Below are positions 12,416 to 23,049 of a stretch of DNA of 64,000 nt, piece after piece. Made by a program: the position numbers and the translations under genes. This DNA comes from Mixia osmundae IAM 14324 (taxonomy: Eukaryota; Basidiomycota; Mixiomycetes; Mixiales; Mixiaceae). A model generated the notes under the pieces. It searched no databases and had not been told where the DNA came from. It saw only the letters and a list, made by a program, of their open reading frames with translations. Where the stretch lies: NCBI RefSeq assembly GCF_000708205.1, contig NW_014575563.1, positions 1,543,361 to 1,607,360 of the forward strand. Reading direction: 5' to 3'. Each line of letters begins with the position of its first letter. Within the stretch, counting starts at the first letter, position 1.

Positions 12416-12973
12416 ATGTCGTCGCCCATCGTGGAGCTGTCGCGGATCGTGCAATTCAGTGCAGCGCATCGATTGTACGAGCCAGCATGGTCCAAAGAAC
12501 AGAATCTGCGTCACTTTGGCGACTGCTCTCGCCTACACGGTCACAATTACAAGCTCAAAGTAATGCTTGGCGCATCCATTCTTGACAGCGCTGACGAGGC
12601 AGCGCTAGGTCACGGTGAGGGGCTGCATCCAAGCTGACGGGATGGTCATCAATCTGCGCGAGCTCAAGGAGATCCTACACGAGGAAATCACGCTCGTTTA
12701 CGATCACAAGAACATTGCAAGCCTGGCCATACTGCATTCGATCGCTTGCTGAGCGCTGAGACGCAGGACGAGGACGTCGAGCAGTTCCGTGTCCGCGATT
12801 CAGTCAAGTTGCAAAGCTCGGCGGAGTGGCTAGCCGTTCAGATGTACGACGTGTTGAACGCGCGTCTCGACGAGGCCAATAAGAAGGCCGACCGGATCGA
12901 TGGCCCGCCCAAAGTCGTCGAGGTCGAGCTCTATGAGACTGAAAATAATATCGCCCGCTTCACAGGCGGATAG
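12416..12973 (+). CDS. 6-pyruvoyltetrahydropterin synthase-like enzyme (PTPS)
   Basis: Three exons (12416-12559, 12609-12716, 12767-12973) give 152 residues, the usual size of PTPS. Zinc-ligand motifs are intact: FSAAHRLY and LHGHNYKLKV. The rest also follows the family: RGCIQADGMVINLRELKEIL, YDHKNIDEDV, and the C-terminal YETENNIA with the conserved glutamate. The upstream in-frame codon at 12404 is GTG, so the ATG at 12416 is chosen. The second intron (12717-12766) starts with GC instead of GT; without it the frame breaks inside a conserved stretch. Known reaction: 7,8-dihydroneopterin triphosphate to 6-pyruvoyltetrahydropterin, on the path to tetrahydrobiopterin. Some PTPS homologues make other pterins, so the product is not certain. 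The stop lies only 12 bp from the stop of the opposite-strand METTL16-like gene. Confidence 0.88.
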
Positions 12974-12985
12974 ACTCTCGCCGTG

Positions 12986-14726
12986 TCAGCTAACATCGAT
13001 TTGACGCCAGACATGCGAGCAAAACGACTGAAAGAGCTGTCGATCGAGTCCATACTGCCAGGTGGAGCTCACGACGACGTCGTCACCTCTTTGCGCGAGC
13101 TCAAGCAGGACGCGCATGATGACAACGTCGCTCGGTTGCGCTTCGTTGCGCTCAGCTGCTCGCCGGGCTGCTCTTGTCCAACTGGGCTGCGATGCAGCAA
13201 CAAGTATCGCATTGTCGCTGGATTCGACCTGAAGCGATAGTGCAAGCAAATGCTCAAGCAAAGCATCTCTGACAGTGGGCAGTTTCAGGCCGGCTCGACA
13301 GACGCGACCGACCGTATTGGGCAGCGGCAGCAGGTGCTTGCTGGCCAAATTCGCACTGCGTGCTATGGTCTAACGCTCGTTGTCCATAAGCTCCAAGACC
13401 AGTCACAAAGAGGATACGTACGTCCGGCAAACGATCGCCCTGTAGAGACCATGCGAGAAGCCAGCGCTTCGTGCGACTCTGCGTAGACTCGCATAGAGCA
13501 TAGTTGTCAATCTGCCTTCAATCTCGTCAGCCCGCACAGCACTATGCAGCCGACTCACGTGATGATGTGCTAGTCTTTTCAGGAGTGGTTCCAAGCTCGA
13601 CAGGCGGCCGAGCTGAGTTGTGCACCACCTATTTCGCAGCGAGTGAGCGAAGCCTCTGCCTTGACAGAGCGATCGTACCTGATTGCATTGGGCCTCGCTG
13701 CACTCTCGTCTATCATACGAGTGACAAAACCTAGCTCCCCACCGGTCGTAATCATGTCACTGTCTGCTCCAGTGCAGATCTGGACGTTGATGCCACTTGA
13801 GCAGTAGATCAGGTCGGTTGAGCAGGGGACGCACGCCAGTGGGCAGATCAGCTTTAATGCTCGCAAGTTCTTCTATCTCTGCCCTGGAAGCGTAGTATGG
13901 CGGATTGCACATGCTCGCGTCAATTTCGACATCCAGATGTGGCAGAATGTCAACAGAAAGAGACGTGTCGATGAGCGTGATGCGGTCTTGAAGAGCGTTC
14001 TGCTCGATATTGCGGCGAGCGATCTTTAGAGAAAAGGCATCAACATCTTTACTCATGCGTTAGCGTTCTGTTGCGCTACTCGTCGCACAGAGACGCACCG
14101 GTTGCGAAGATGTGCGCCTTCGGCGAACTGCGCGCAAGCAGCAGAGCGTAGATTGCGGACGCGCCCGTGCCGCTGTAAGGCTGGTGTCAACGAATCATGG
14201 CAGCATTCAGCATTGATATGCACTTGCACGTCGAGCAAGAGGAGATTCGCTTTCGGCGAGGGGGGAGAGGCTTCAAGAAGCGCGAGAAGCCATTGCACAT
14301 AGTCAAGCCTGCGCGATCGTCAGGTCTGCGCGATCTGTATAGCGTCAGATACCTTCCAGGCACCTGTTTGAGAAGTGCTAGGCTGAGCTCAGACTGCGCG
14401 CAGCCCAAGAAAGACGAACAGCAGGGCACAAGCGGTCATGGGGCAAGTCGACGATCAGGCCAAAATCTCGTTTGAGTATGGCTTGACTGAGACGTCTGCA
14501 AGTTTGGCCGTTCAACGAAGCTCTGAGTCATGTCAGGGAGGCAGCAGAACCTTGAGGCCTCAGGATCTTGAAAATCAATGCTGGCTCGTCTGAGCGAATC
14601 AATGTGCAGACTGGGTGTGGTCGATCAGGTATGCATTGCGCATCGTGTAGCTTATACGGACTATGCTCGGAGCTCCGGAACGTCTCGTGCCAGTTCCCGA
14701 AAATCGATAGAGGGGTGGCCTTGCAT
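12986..14726 (-). CDS. METTL16-like RNA N6-adenosine methyltransferase
   Basis: Splicing about seven short introns gives a clear methyltransferase-10 domain: FRELARDVPELRAY, IDFQDPEASRRLSQAILKRD, VPGRLDYVQWLL, the SAM motif LLLLDVGTGASAIYALLLAR, DVDAFSLKIARRNIEQNALQ, and the catalytic CNPPYYASRAEIE (NPPY for the usual NPPF). It continues with MITTGGELGFVTRMIDES and TKRWLLAWSLQGD. Known role in animals and yeast-group fungi: m6A methylation of U6 snRNA and some structured RNAs. After the catalytic domain comes a tail of about 130 residues ending in WRQIDVS that I do not recognise. One intron (14173-14227) is of the GC-AG type with a GCAAGT donor. The start ATG is at 14724-14726. Confidence 0.87.
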
Positions 14727-15469
14727 AGCTCGCAGCTCGCGGCCTTTCGTCCGACGTGCGAGCCGCGCGAAGGCCATTCAAGTGAAAAGTGCCAAAGGCC
14801 TAGCAGCGAGCTTAGCTAGGAGCACTGTTGCACGAGCGAGCAGCATCTCGACTCAGCTGCGCATTGTCCGACCCACTCCGAATAGAGCGCCTTCACAGAC
14901 TTTGGTAAGTAGCCATCCCGCCTCGGTCGACTGCCTCTCTTCCGCCAAGCTACCAAGAGCCGATTCGGTCATTCGCCTCTCTACGACACCTGCGGACGAG
15001 CTCTTGCGTGTAGTCAGCGATAGCACAGTGGCAGGGACGGGTCACAGCTGGCTTGCGATCACGCGGAGTGATGTGGTCGGGCGACATTGAGATAGGAAAC
15101 GCTGCGCCCGCCAAAGATCGGCTGCCCATCCCTTGAGCCTTGATCCTCATGGCTGTGACGTCTGCGAGTACAGCAAGCAAATATGCTTATGCCTGCTTTG
15201 CTCGGCATGCAGGACGCAGCATACAGCTCGCGGCATGCCAATCCGGTCATAGCATTGAGATCCAAGATAACCTACCGCTCGACCCTCTAGCCGTCTGTGC
15301 AGCATCAAGGTTAGTGCTCGACACTCAACTTGTCCGGCCAGTGCACCTTCGGATGCGCCCGCTGGTCCTGCTCGTTCAAGGTGGTCACGCTTCGCGTTGA
15401 GCCGGAGCCTGCCACATGGCGCCCAAAGCACACGCTGACTTTGTGTTGTCGCATCGCAGCTAGCACACG
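14727..15469. other. 743-bp gap between divergent METTL16-like and NST1 genes
   Basis: This stretch separates two genes read outward and so probably holds both promoters. I found no protein I recognise. A plus-strand ORF from an ATG at 15148, with a possible intron near 15308-15340, could make a peptide of about 80 residues, and a minus-strand ORF lies around 15311-15445. Neither has similarity I can name, and both overlap the likely 5' leader of NST1. I treat the region as regulatory DNA with an unproven small gene. Confidence 0.35.
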
Positions 15470-18400
15470 ATGGCGCCAAGGGGTCAGCCGCAAGCTGCTG
15501 CAGCGCCACCCAGGCCAGCTCCGCCAGAGCCAGCACCTAACAAGAAGAAGTCAAAGAAGAACAAGAAGAAGAACGCGGGCGCCAAGTCAGATGCGCTCGA
15601 GGCGAGCAACACTGCCGAGCTAGATCCTACGGAGTATGACGAATCGGCGGACTACATGACAGACGAGACTGGCGCACACATGCTCAACGGCGGCGCGAAG
15701 TCGGATCTCACGTCTGCTGCTAATCTAGCACTGCTCAACGGTCTGGGCGGCCAGCTGAACAATTTCCATAGCCAGGCAGCAACAGCTGCTGCTATGGCCG
15801 CCTCAGTGGGACAAGGCCAGCATCAACAAACCCAGGCGGAACTGCTTGCTACCGCGAATGACCTCTATCGACAGATAGAGAGCGCCGCGGCTGCTGCTTT
15901 GGCGGGACATCTCCCTCCCGGCAGCAATGCCAGTGGCAATGAGCGTGCGAGTAATGGCACTGTTACCGAGACTGACGATGCCTACTGGGTCTCTTTGCCA
16001 TCCCACCTGAGATCTTTCATACGGTCAGCTTTACCCCTCGCAGCAGGCTTATCGGGCGGCCAGCAAGGTGGCAATGCTACCGCAGGCACAGGCGCAAACG
16101 GCAATCCCGGACTATCGCTGACGCCAGAGCAAATGGCTCAAGCCGCCGCTCAGCTGGCTCAGGTCGTGCAAAGCGGTCACTGGTCGAATCCGAATGGACC
16201 TGCGGCGGGCGCCAAAGGTGTCAATGGGCCAACGACCACGATCCCATTGGGCTCCTTCACTCTGCCGTTGCCGTTACAGGCGCATCCAGACAACGAAAGC
16301 GAAGGCATATTCGAGGGCGAGGATGAGGAGGAGTATGACGAGGAGGACGTCTACTTCTCCGAAGACGATCTCGAGCCGACGATTGCACCTCCGAGCAATG
16401 GCCCGACAGAAGCTAGTAAGAAGAGCAAGAAGAAGAAAAAGAAGAACAAGTCTGCTCTTCCGTCGCTCGAGCCAATACCTGCCCCGCCGGCTCCCGTGCA
16501 GCAGCCCATACCTGCAAGTAGGCGACCGCAACCTCTTGCCGCAAAGTCTGCTGTACCCGTCGTGCCCACTGCGCCTGCTGCGCCAGTCGCGCGCGCGACG
16601 GGCAAAGGTAAGGGTACTGGGCTCATCCCGGCACCCACACCACAATCCTTCGAAGCGCCTCGGCAGCCTGTCAAGGCACCAGCGGCAGTCACGAAACAGC
16701 CTGCAGCCAATAACACCATGGCTACGAAGCAAAGACTTGCTAACGGCACAGCAACGTCGACTGCAGTCGGCGCGCCAGGAGCCAGTATCGCCGCAGCAAC
16801 GGGCGGCGAGCGAGAGAAGATACGCGACTTTTGGCTCGGGCTCGGCGAACTCGAGCGCCGATCGCTGGTGAGGGTGGAGAAAGAAGCGGTGCTGCGCAAG
16901 ATGAAGGAACAACAGCGTCATGGCTGCACTTGCGCAGTCTGCGGTCGTAAGCGGACAGCCATCGAGGAAGAACTCGAAGTTCTCTATGATGCCTACTATG
17001 AAGAGCTCGAGCAATATGCACATCATCAAAGACGTTGGGCGTCTTCAGGCGGCACGATAGCACCACCGCCTGGTCCAGGACCCTTTCCAGGCAGTGTTGA
17101 TTTGGATAGGATCAGGCCGCCGCCAACAGCCGAGCAGCAGCCAAAGGCGGATGCTCTTGCGCTGCGCTCTCGAGGTAGCAAAGGTTATGTGCCGCCTGCG
17201 CGAAAGCCGACAGGGAAGACGTCAGATCACGTTCACAGTCCGTCTTGCCCACATCATCATCATCACCATCATCATACTCATGCAGATACGCCCAACACTA
17301 CAGCCAACCGAGGCAAAGGTACCGCTGCTATTGATCCCTGTGACTACGACGAGGAGGAAGACGAGGAGGATTACGATGATGAGGACGATGAGGAGGACTA
17401 CGACGACGACGGTGCGTTGGCTTCATGCAGGCTTCAACCGCGTGCTCACTTTGTCTGTAGAGTACGACGATGAGCAGGATCTACCCCTGCCGCCGACTCA
17501 GACCGTCGCGCGTACCAACCAGCGTAAATCGGTAGCTCCTCTAACACCACCTCCCAAGAGGTCCGCAAGGACAGCAGGCCAAGATGGAGCACACGGCGAT
17601 CTTTTCGGCTTCGGCAATAGTCTCACGGTCAAAGAAGGCGGAATACTCAGCGTAGCTGATGATCTCCTCAAGAACGATGGCCAGAAGTTCCTCGAGATGA
17701 TGGAGTCTCTAGCAGATAAGCGCATTCAGCGCGAGCGCGACGCAGCCGAATCTTTCAGCGCTATGCTCGATGGCGATATGGAAGACGAGTATGACGAAGA
17801 AGAGGATGAGGACGAGGAAGACGAGGAGGACTACGACGGTACGTCAGCGGTATTGCTTTAGTATCAAACTGAACCCGATTGTAGACGAGGATGAAGATGA
17901 TCTCGACGAAGAGGAAGCGACAGACCTCGAAGACGGTGCGATGACTGAGGATCAGCGCATGGAAGAAGGACGTCGGATGTTCCAGATCTTCGCCGCTCGA
18001 ATGTTCGAGCAACGCGTGCTGCAAGCGTATCGCGAAAAGGTCGCGCAAGAGCGTCAACAACAGCTTCTGCGCGAGCTCGAAGAGGAGGATGCTGCTGCTG
18101 CTGAGCGAGAGGCCAAGAAAGCCAAAGATGCTCAGAAGAAGAAGGACAAGAAGAAGTGCGTTGCCTTTCCGATGTAGGCTGCTGTGTCTTACAGTTTCAA
18201 ACAGGGCGCAGAAGCAGCAGAAAGAAGACGAGAAGCTGCGACGCGATGCGGAGAAGCTGGCAGAAACAGAAGCTGCCAAAGCTGCTGAGCGAAAGCGACA
18301 GGAGGATGAGCGCAAACGTGCGGAAGAACAAAGGGCGAAGCGCGAAGCCGAACGCAAGGCAAAAGAGGCAGAAGCCAATCGCAAGGAGGACGAGCGCCGA

Positions 18401-19999
18401 AAGCGTCTCGAGGAAGAAGCCAAGCGTCGTCGCGAGAAAGAGGACAAAGCCAAAGCCGAGCGTGAAGCAAAGCAGCTCAAAGAAAAGGAGGAGCGCGAAA
18501 AGAAGGCTCGAGAGGATGCAGAACGCAAAGCCAAGCTCGAAGCCGAGCGCAAGGAGCGCGAAGAGGTTGCCCGGCTTGCTCAAGAGAAGGAAGAACGCGA
18601 GCGGTCTGCACAAAAGGCTGCTGCTGCCGCTGCGGCCGCGGCTGCTGCGGCTACGAAGACTCCTGCTCGGGGGCAGGCTTCGGCGGGTCGCACTTCGTCC
18701 AAAGCGACTGCAGCGCAGCCAAAGTCACCTCCCAACACGCGAGCAAACGCGCCCTCCGCTGCCAAGGCAGTGCCTGGCCTTGCCAAGGCGGTTCCGGGAC
18801 GTGCGCCCAATGCGGCAAAGCCAAGCGGTCAGGCTGCAAACCCAATTGTACCGCCTGCTATTGCCTCTTCATCACCGCCTCGAGCTACGGCGCAGCCTAC
18901 TGTCCGGACGCCAGGTCCACCCGGCTTTTCAAATAGCGCGATGCGCATGCCGAGTGCTCCTGGACAGCCTCTTAGTAACGATGCGCATTTCGGGCAGAGG
19001 GTGCCGGCAGTCTCTGGTCCTCCTGGAGGTTTGTATCAGCCTATCGGCCTGCCACAAGCTGCCCGTACGCCAACCGGACCGCAGACGTCATACATGCTTT
19101 CGCCGGGCATACAAGCTGGCAATCCGATCTCGCCGCACACGTCGAGCCGGGCGTTCTCAAGCTCGATGACCAGCATGCCTCCGTCGAGTACGCAAGCAAT
19201 GAACAGCTTCGGCCTGGCCAGTGGGCCAGCAGGTCCGCCGAGGAATGCGGAGCAAGTGCCGCAACAACCAAGTCAAGCACATCCATACTTTAGCCAGACC
19301 ACCTCACAGCTCGCCGCGCTAAATCTCGGGTCTCAGCCTGTGAATCGCAAAGTCAGCAATGAGCCAGTCATTGGCGCCATCGGTGGTAGCGAGTCGAAAC
19401 GAATGCGCAGTGAGAATGGGATCGCTTTCGACCTGCTCGATAGCGAGGCCATTTTGCGGTCAGCCTCACCTCCGCCGATCTTGAATGGAGGCGCCTTGCT
19501 AGAAGACCTAGAAGAGCCGCTCGCATCTCCTAGGCGGTCTGGGCCATCTGCCACAAGTGCAGCAGCGCCATTCTACTCCGGCGTCTTTGGCCCTCCGACT
19601 TCAACATGGGGCTCGTCTGGCATCAGCGCAAGTCGACCGAATGGTATTGCCCCGGGTCCAAGTGACAGCATCTGGCGAGGTTCAGCACCAACGCCATCTG
19701 CGCCAGTGTCCGCGCCTTCGCCGTGGACAGCCCCAGCAGGACCGGTTCAAGCCTCACCGCAGCTCTCTGGTCGCAATGACATTGTCGATCGTGCCCACGC
19801 AGCTTACATCCGTCTAGGCGAGATCCTAGGTCAATCAGGTCAATACGTGCTCGCAGGCGACTTGCATCGAGTCTATTCCAACATGTTTGGCGACGTCAGC
19901 TCTCTCGACATCCGAGGTTTCGTGGACGCTTGCGTCGCCTCGCGCCATTTTGCATTCCAGCAAGATGGTGTGCGCCTACTGATGGCCTGGAGCTCATAG
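15470..19999 (+). CDS. NST1: Stress response protein NST1
   Basis: Four exons (introns 17412-17460, 17839-17884, 18156-18204) give about 1461 residues. The family signature is unmistakable: [20 protein letters not shown], then [20 protein letters not shown] and [20 protein letters not shown]. Around it are a Lys-rich N-terminus ([11 protein letters not shown]), several acidic Asp/Glu tracts, an eight-His run near 17.25 kb, and a very long Glu/Lys/Arg-rich coiled coil (about 18.0-18.6 kb) ending in a poly-Ala run. The C-terminal 450 residues are Pro/Ser/Gly-rich with a helical end ([20 protein letters not shown]). NST1 was defined in yeast as a negative regulator of salt tolerance; the biochemical role is not clear, although condensate formation is a reasonable inference from the composition. 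The start ATG is the first in frame after an upstream stop. Confidence 0.93.
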
Positions 20000-20096
20000 C
20001 ATCTTTATTCGACACATTGGACTGCATCTTTGACTCCTGCCAGACGCGCGCGTGTGTGTGTGACGCAAGTTCCGTGGCTGACTTTGCTGTCTGTTC

Positions 20097-20132
20097 AGGC
20101 TAATTGGTAGTCCCAGGCTAATTGGTAGTCCC
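20097..20132. repeat. Two head-to-tail copies of an 18-nt unit
   Basis: The unit AGGCTAATTGGTAGTCCC occurs twice in exact tandem in the gap between the convergent NST1 and GON7-like genes. A short alternating GC/GT run lies just upstream (about 20047-20062). No function is visible. Confidence 0.9.
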
Positions 20133-20174
20133 AGTCGGACGCCGGCTTGCCAGACCGAGGCGTCGGCGGAGGTA

Positions 20175-20570
20175 TCATTCTGCTTCCTCATCCTCGTCAT
20201 CATCGTCCTCGTCCATGGCAGGCTGTGTCTGCTGGGCCGGAGCGAGCAGACTGGCAGCTTTCTTGCGTTCGTGGCGTCGTTCTGCCTTTAGTCTCTCGTG
20301 CGCCGCCTGAGCCGCAGTCTCCTTCGCTCTTTCTGCTGGTCCGCATGCATCCTTCCAGACTGTCAGGACTCTATCGAGTTCTGCGCGCGTTTGCTCCAGT
20401 GCTTGACGAAGAGAGGACAGGCCATTGGCTTCTATTGGCGTTGTAATAGAGCTCGCAGCGGTTATATCGGCCGGCAGCGTCACGCCGACTGGCGGGACCA
20501 GTTCTAGGGACACCTGGATGGCTGCCACTTTGATGTTCGCGTGCGTGAGCGTTGAAGCTTGTCGGGACAA
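20175..20570 (-). CDS. Small acidic-tailed protein, possibly the KEOPS subunit Gon7
   Basis: The readable frame encodes about 130 residues: a beta-like N-terminal part (VSLELVPPVGVTLPADI), a helical middle (LSSLRQALEQTRAELDRVL, then TVWKDACGPAERAKE), a basic stretch (RHERKKAA) and a strongly acidic end (DEDDDDEDEEAE). This plan matches what I know of fungal Gon7, the small partner of Kae1-Bud32-Cgi121-Pcc1 in the KEOPS complex that makes t6A in tRNA. The match is by pattern, not by strong motifs. The frame opens with TTG and has no ATG, so a first exon upstream (20.57-20.7 kb) or a different start is likely; I could not fix it. The stop is at 20175-20177. Confidence 0.45.
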   Translation of the reverse strand: MSRQASTLTHANIKVAAIQVSLELVPPVGVTLPADITAASSITTPIEANGLSSLRQALEQTRAELDRVLTVWKDACGPAERAKETAAQAAHERLKAERRHERKKAASLLAPAQQTQPAMDEDDDDEDEEAE

Positions 20571-20698
20571 CGCACACCGCTATGATGACACGTCGCAAGC
20601 TCGCAGCCAAGTCGGTAAATCACCTGACGGAATCAAGTAATCGACTAGACCAGTCGACGCCCCGCCGCAACGTCAACAGCAAGCGACCAGCAGATCCC

Positions 20699-22645
20699 AT
20701 GGCAGACGAGGAGCCAGATCTCTACGGTGATCTATGTACGTCCCTAGCTGGATGTAAGACGTCCTTGTGCTTAAAGATATGTATCAGATGGAGGCGATGA
20801 TGGATCTGAATTGCCCAACTCGCCAGTCAAGGCGGAACCGACTCCGTCTAGCTCAAAGGCGCCTGCAACCGCTCAGCAAGCCGAAGCGACACCTGTGACA
20901 TCCACATCATCTGGACACGCGAATGCCTACGGTATCATGCCCAGTTATGCTTCCTTCAATAACATGCCCGCCAAGGTTTCTGCGATCCCTAGTTTCTCAT
21001 CAGACACGCCTCAAGTTCCTACCTCTGGCCGTGGTGGCTATCAACCCGTCTCAGATGCTCTTCCGCTCTTCCAAGGCTCGAGAAACGACGCGCCCGAGCA
21101 AGCTATCCCTGTCCCCGCTTTTCAGGCCTCTAGATCTCAGGACGCTGAGCATACCGATCGTCCGGGGGTTGGAGCGTACGGCTCCGCGCCAATCGTAGGA
21201 CATACTGATCCACAAGAGTTCGAAGAGGGGTTAGTCGTGCCTTTGCTAGCTTCTGTCTTTCTAGTCTTCCGCGCGTCACCTTAGCTTTCTAGCGACATTG
21301 TCGACATTAGCGCAGACTTGCCTTTCCGATAGACTTGCACGATATAGACCACTCGCAGACGATGATCCGCCGGCATGACTAGCTCCACTCGACCCATGAC
21401 ACATCAAAGCTGCATGAAAATAGATGCTAATGCACTTTGCGAAATAGCAAAATGTTTATAGGCGGCTTGAACTGGGAAACTACCGACGGTATGCACATTG
21501 CTCGCGAGTATCAGCGTGCATATCTAAGAGACACTGTAGAGGCATTGTGGAGCTACTTTGCGCGGTTCGGCAAGGTTACGCAAAGTCAGATTATGCGCGA
21601 TCCCAATACTGGCCGGTCAAGAGGCTTTGCCTTCTTATCCTTTGACAACTCCGCTTCCGTGGATGAGGTACTTAGGCAAGACCACTGGCTGGATAACAAG
21701 AACGTTCGTCGGGATCTGTAAGATGGAATCGCGCATGGCCTGATCGCTGTTCAGATTGATCCCAAGCGAGCCATTCCGCGACCAGGCGCGCCTCGATCTT
21801 CTGCCGGTGTACGTCCGCCGGAGACTCGACCCAACAATCCAGTGCCGAATTCAAATGAAGAGACCAAACTCTTCGTCCGCGGCGTGCCGCAAGGTGCGAC
21901 GCAACAACACTTTTACGATCACTTTGCAAAGTTCGGACCAATGGAGTCCTGTGTGCTCATGTTCGATCGAACCACTGGTCTCAATCGAGGCTACGGCTTT
22001 GTCACGTATGTCGACCCAAGCATCAACGATGACGTTCTACGCGCTGTGCCGCACGAGGTTCTGGGATCTCATGTGCGTTGCATAGTATTCACTCCTCTTG
22101 CCGACTGACCAATGGCATGCATAGATCGACGTCAAGCGGTCCATAGCTCGACCACAATCGGGTGCGCAATCCGCCGGTCGCAGCTACAACAATGATCAAT
22201 TTGGCGGTGGCGGCGGATACAATCAGAGGCCGGGACCACCTGCATCCGGTCCCGCTTACGGCGCAATGCCAGCAATGCCAGTCATGCCGGGAATGCCAGG
22301 GATGCTAGGCTCGTCTGGGATGCCCAACCAGTTTGACCCTGTGGCTATGGCGGCCTTCTTTAAGCAAATGGGCTGGGCCAACTTCAATCCGATGATGATG
22401 ATGGGTGGCATGCCGACTGGTTCAGCGATGCCGAATCAAGGCGGTATGATGCCCGGCATGCCTGGGCAACCTGCCACTGGAGGTCAGTACGGCAATCGCG
22501 CGGGCTCAAGCTCGAGCGCAGACAGAGATGTCCGTACTCGCGTCGTCTCCTCTTTGCACATGCGCTGACTGTACCACAGTCGTCGAGTAACGCAGGAGGA
22601 CCGGAGCGGAGCTCAAGATCTGATCGTAGCTACAAGCCCTATTGA
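20699..22645 (+). CDS. Two-RRM RNA-binding protein, Hrp1/DAZAP1-like
   Basis: After an N-terminal disordered segment the protein has two RRM domains. RRM1: KMFIGGLNWETTD (RNP2) and GRSRGFAFLSFDN (RNP1). RRM2: TKLFVRGVPQGATQQHFYDH and LNRGYGFVTYVDP. The tail is rich in Gly, Pro and Met (repeats of P-x-M-P-G-M) and ends, after a last intron, with RSSRSDRSYKPY. This is the layout of Hrp1/Nab4, which binds pre-mRNA 3'-end signals and shuttles between nucleus and cytoplasm, and of metazoan DAZAP1/Musashi proteins. Introns are short except one of 218 nt (21230-21447) just before RRM1. A 51-nt intron interrupts RRM1 after ETTD. The start ATG is at 20699. Confidence 0.87.
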
Positions 22646-23049
22646 TCGTAGCCTTTTGCTCAGAGCCTTCGAGGTGCGAGGTGCAACACGTCATTGAGGA
22701 CGCGCTCGTCGACGATTTTGAAATTAACGTGTCGACGAATGTGAGCTAAGGTGCGAGAGTGTATGCTCGCCATGCAGCCGGTATCATAGCTGTCTAAGAG
22801 GCTGCCTCCAGCTCGCGGTCGTCTGCCGTTGGAATACCACGTTGACAGGTCATCGCAGAGCGCAGAGGTCGGTTTGCAGACAGCGAGCAGTCTTTGAGCT
22901 AACGATCGCTCAATTTGGTGCAGGTCCCGGCAATGAGCCCAGCTAGCTAGTCAGAAGCATCTCGAGTGGCCGACACAAGGTCGAAAGTGATCTCATAGCT
23001 CGATCGGGGCAGCGCAAAACCGGTTGTCGTCGCTCTGACGCCGGGCAAG
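22646..23049. other. Gap between two plus-strand genes
   Basis: About 400 bp with stops in all frames and no ORF I would defend. It should hold the 3' end of the Hrp1-like gene and the promoter of the phosphatase gene downstream. Confidence 0.5.

Noticed and set aside
12700-12770. Apparent frameshift in the PTPS gene
   Set aside because: A stop and frame change appear between YDHKNI and DEDV, but a 50-nt intron with a GC donor and AG acceptor explains both and restores the family sequence.
16274-18613. Long minus-strand ORFs under NST1
   Set aside because: They are reverse readings of the charged, repeat-rich NST1 coding region (Ser/Leu/Phe-rich) and match no family.
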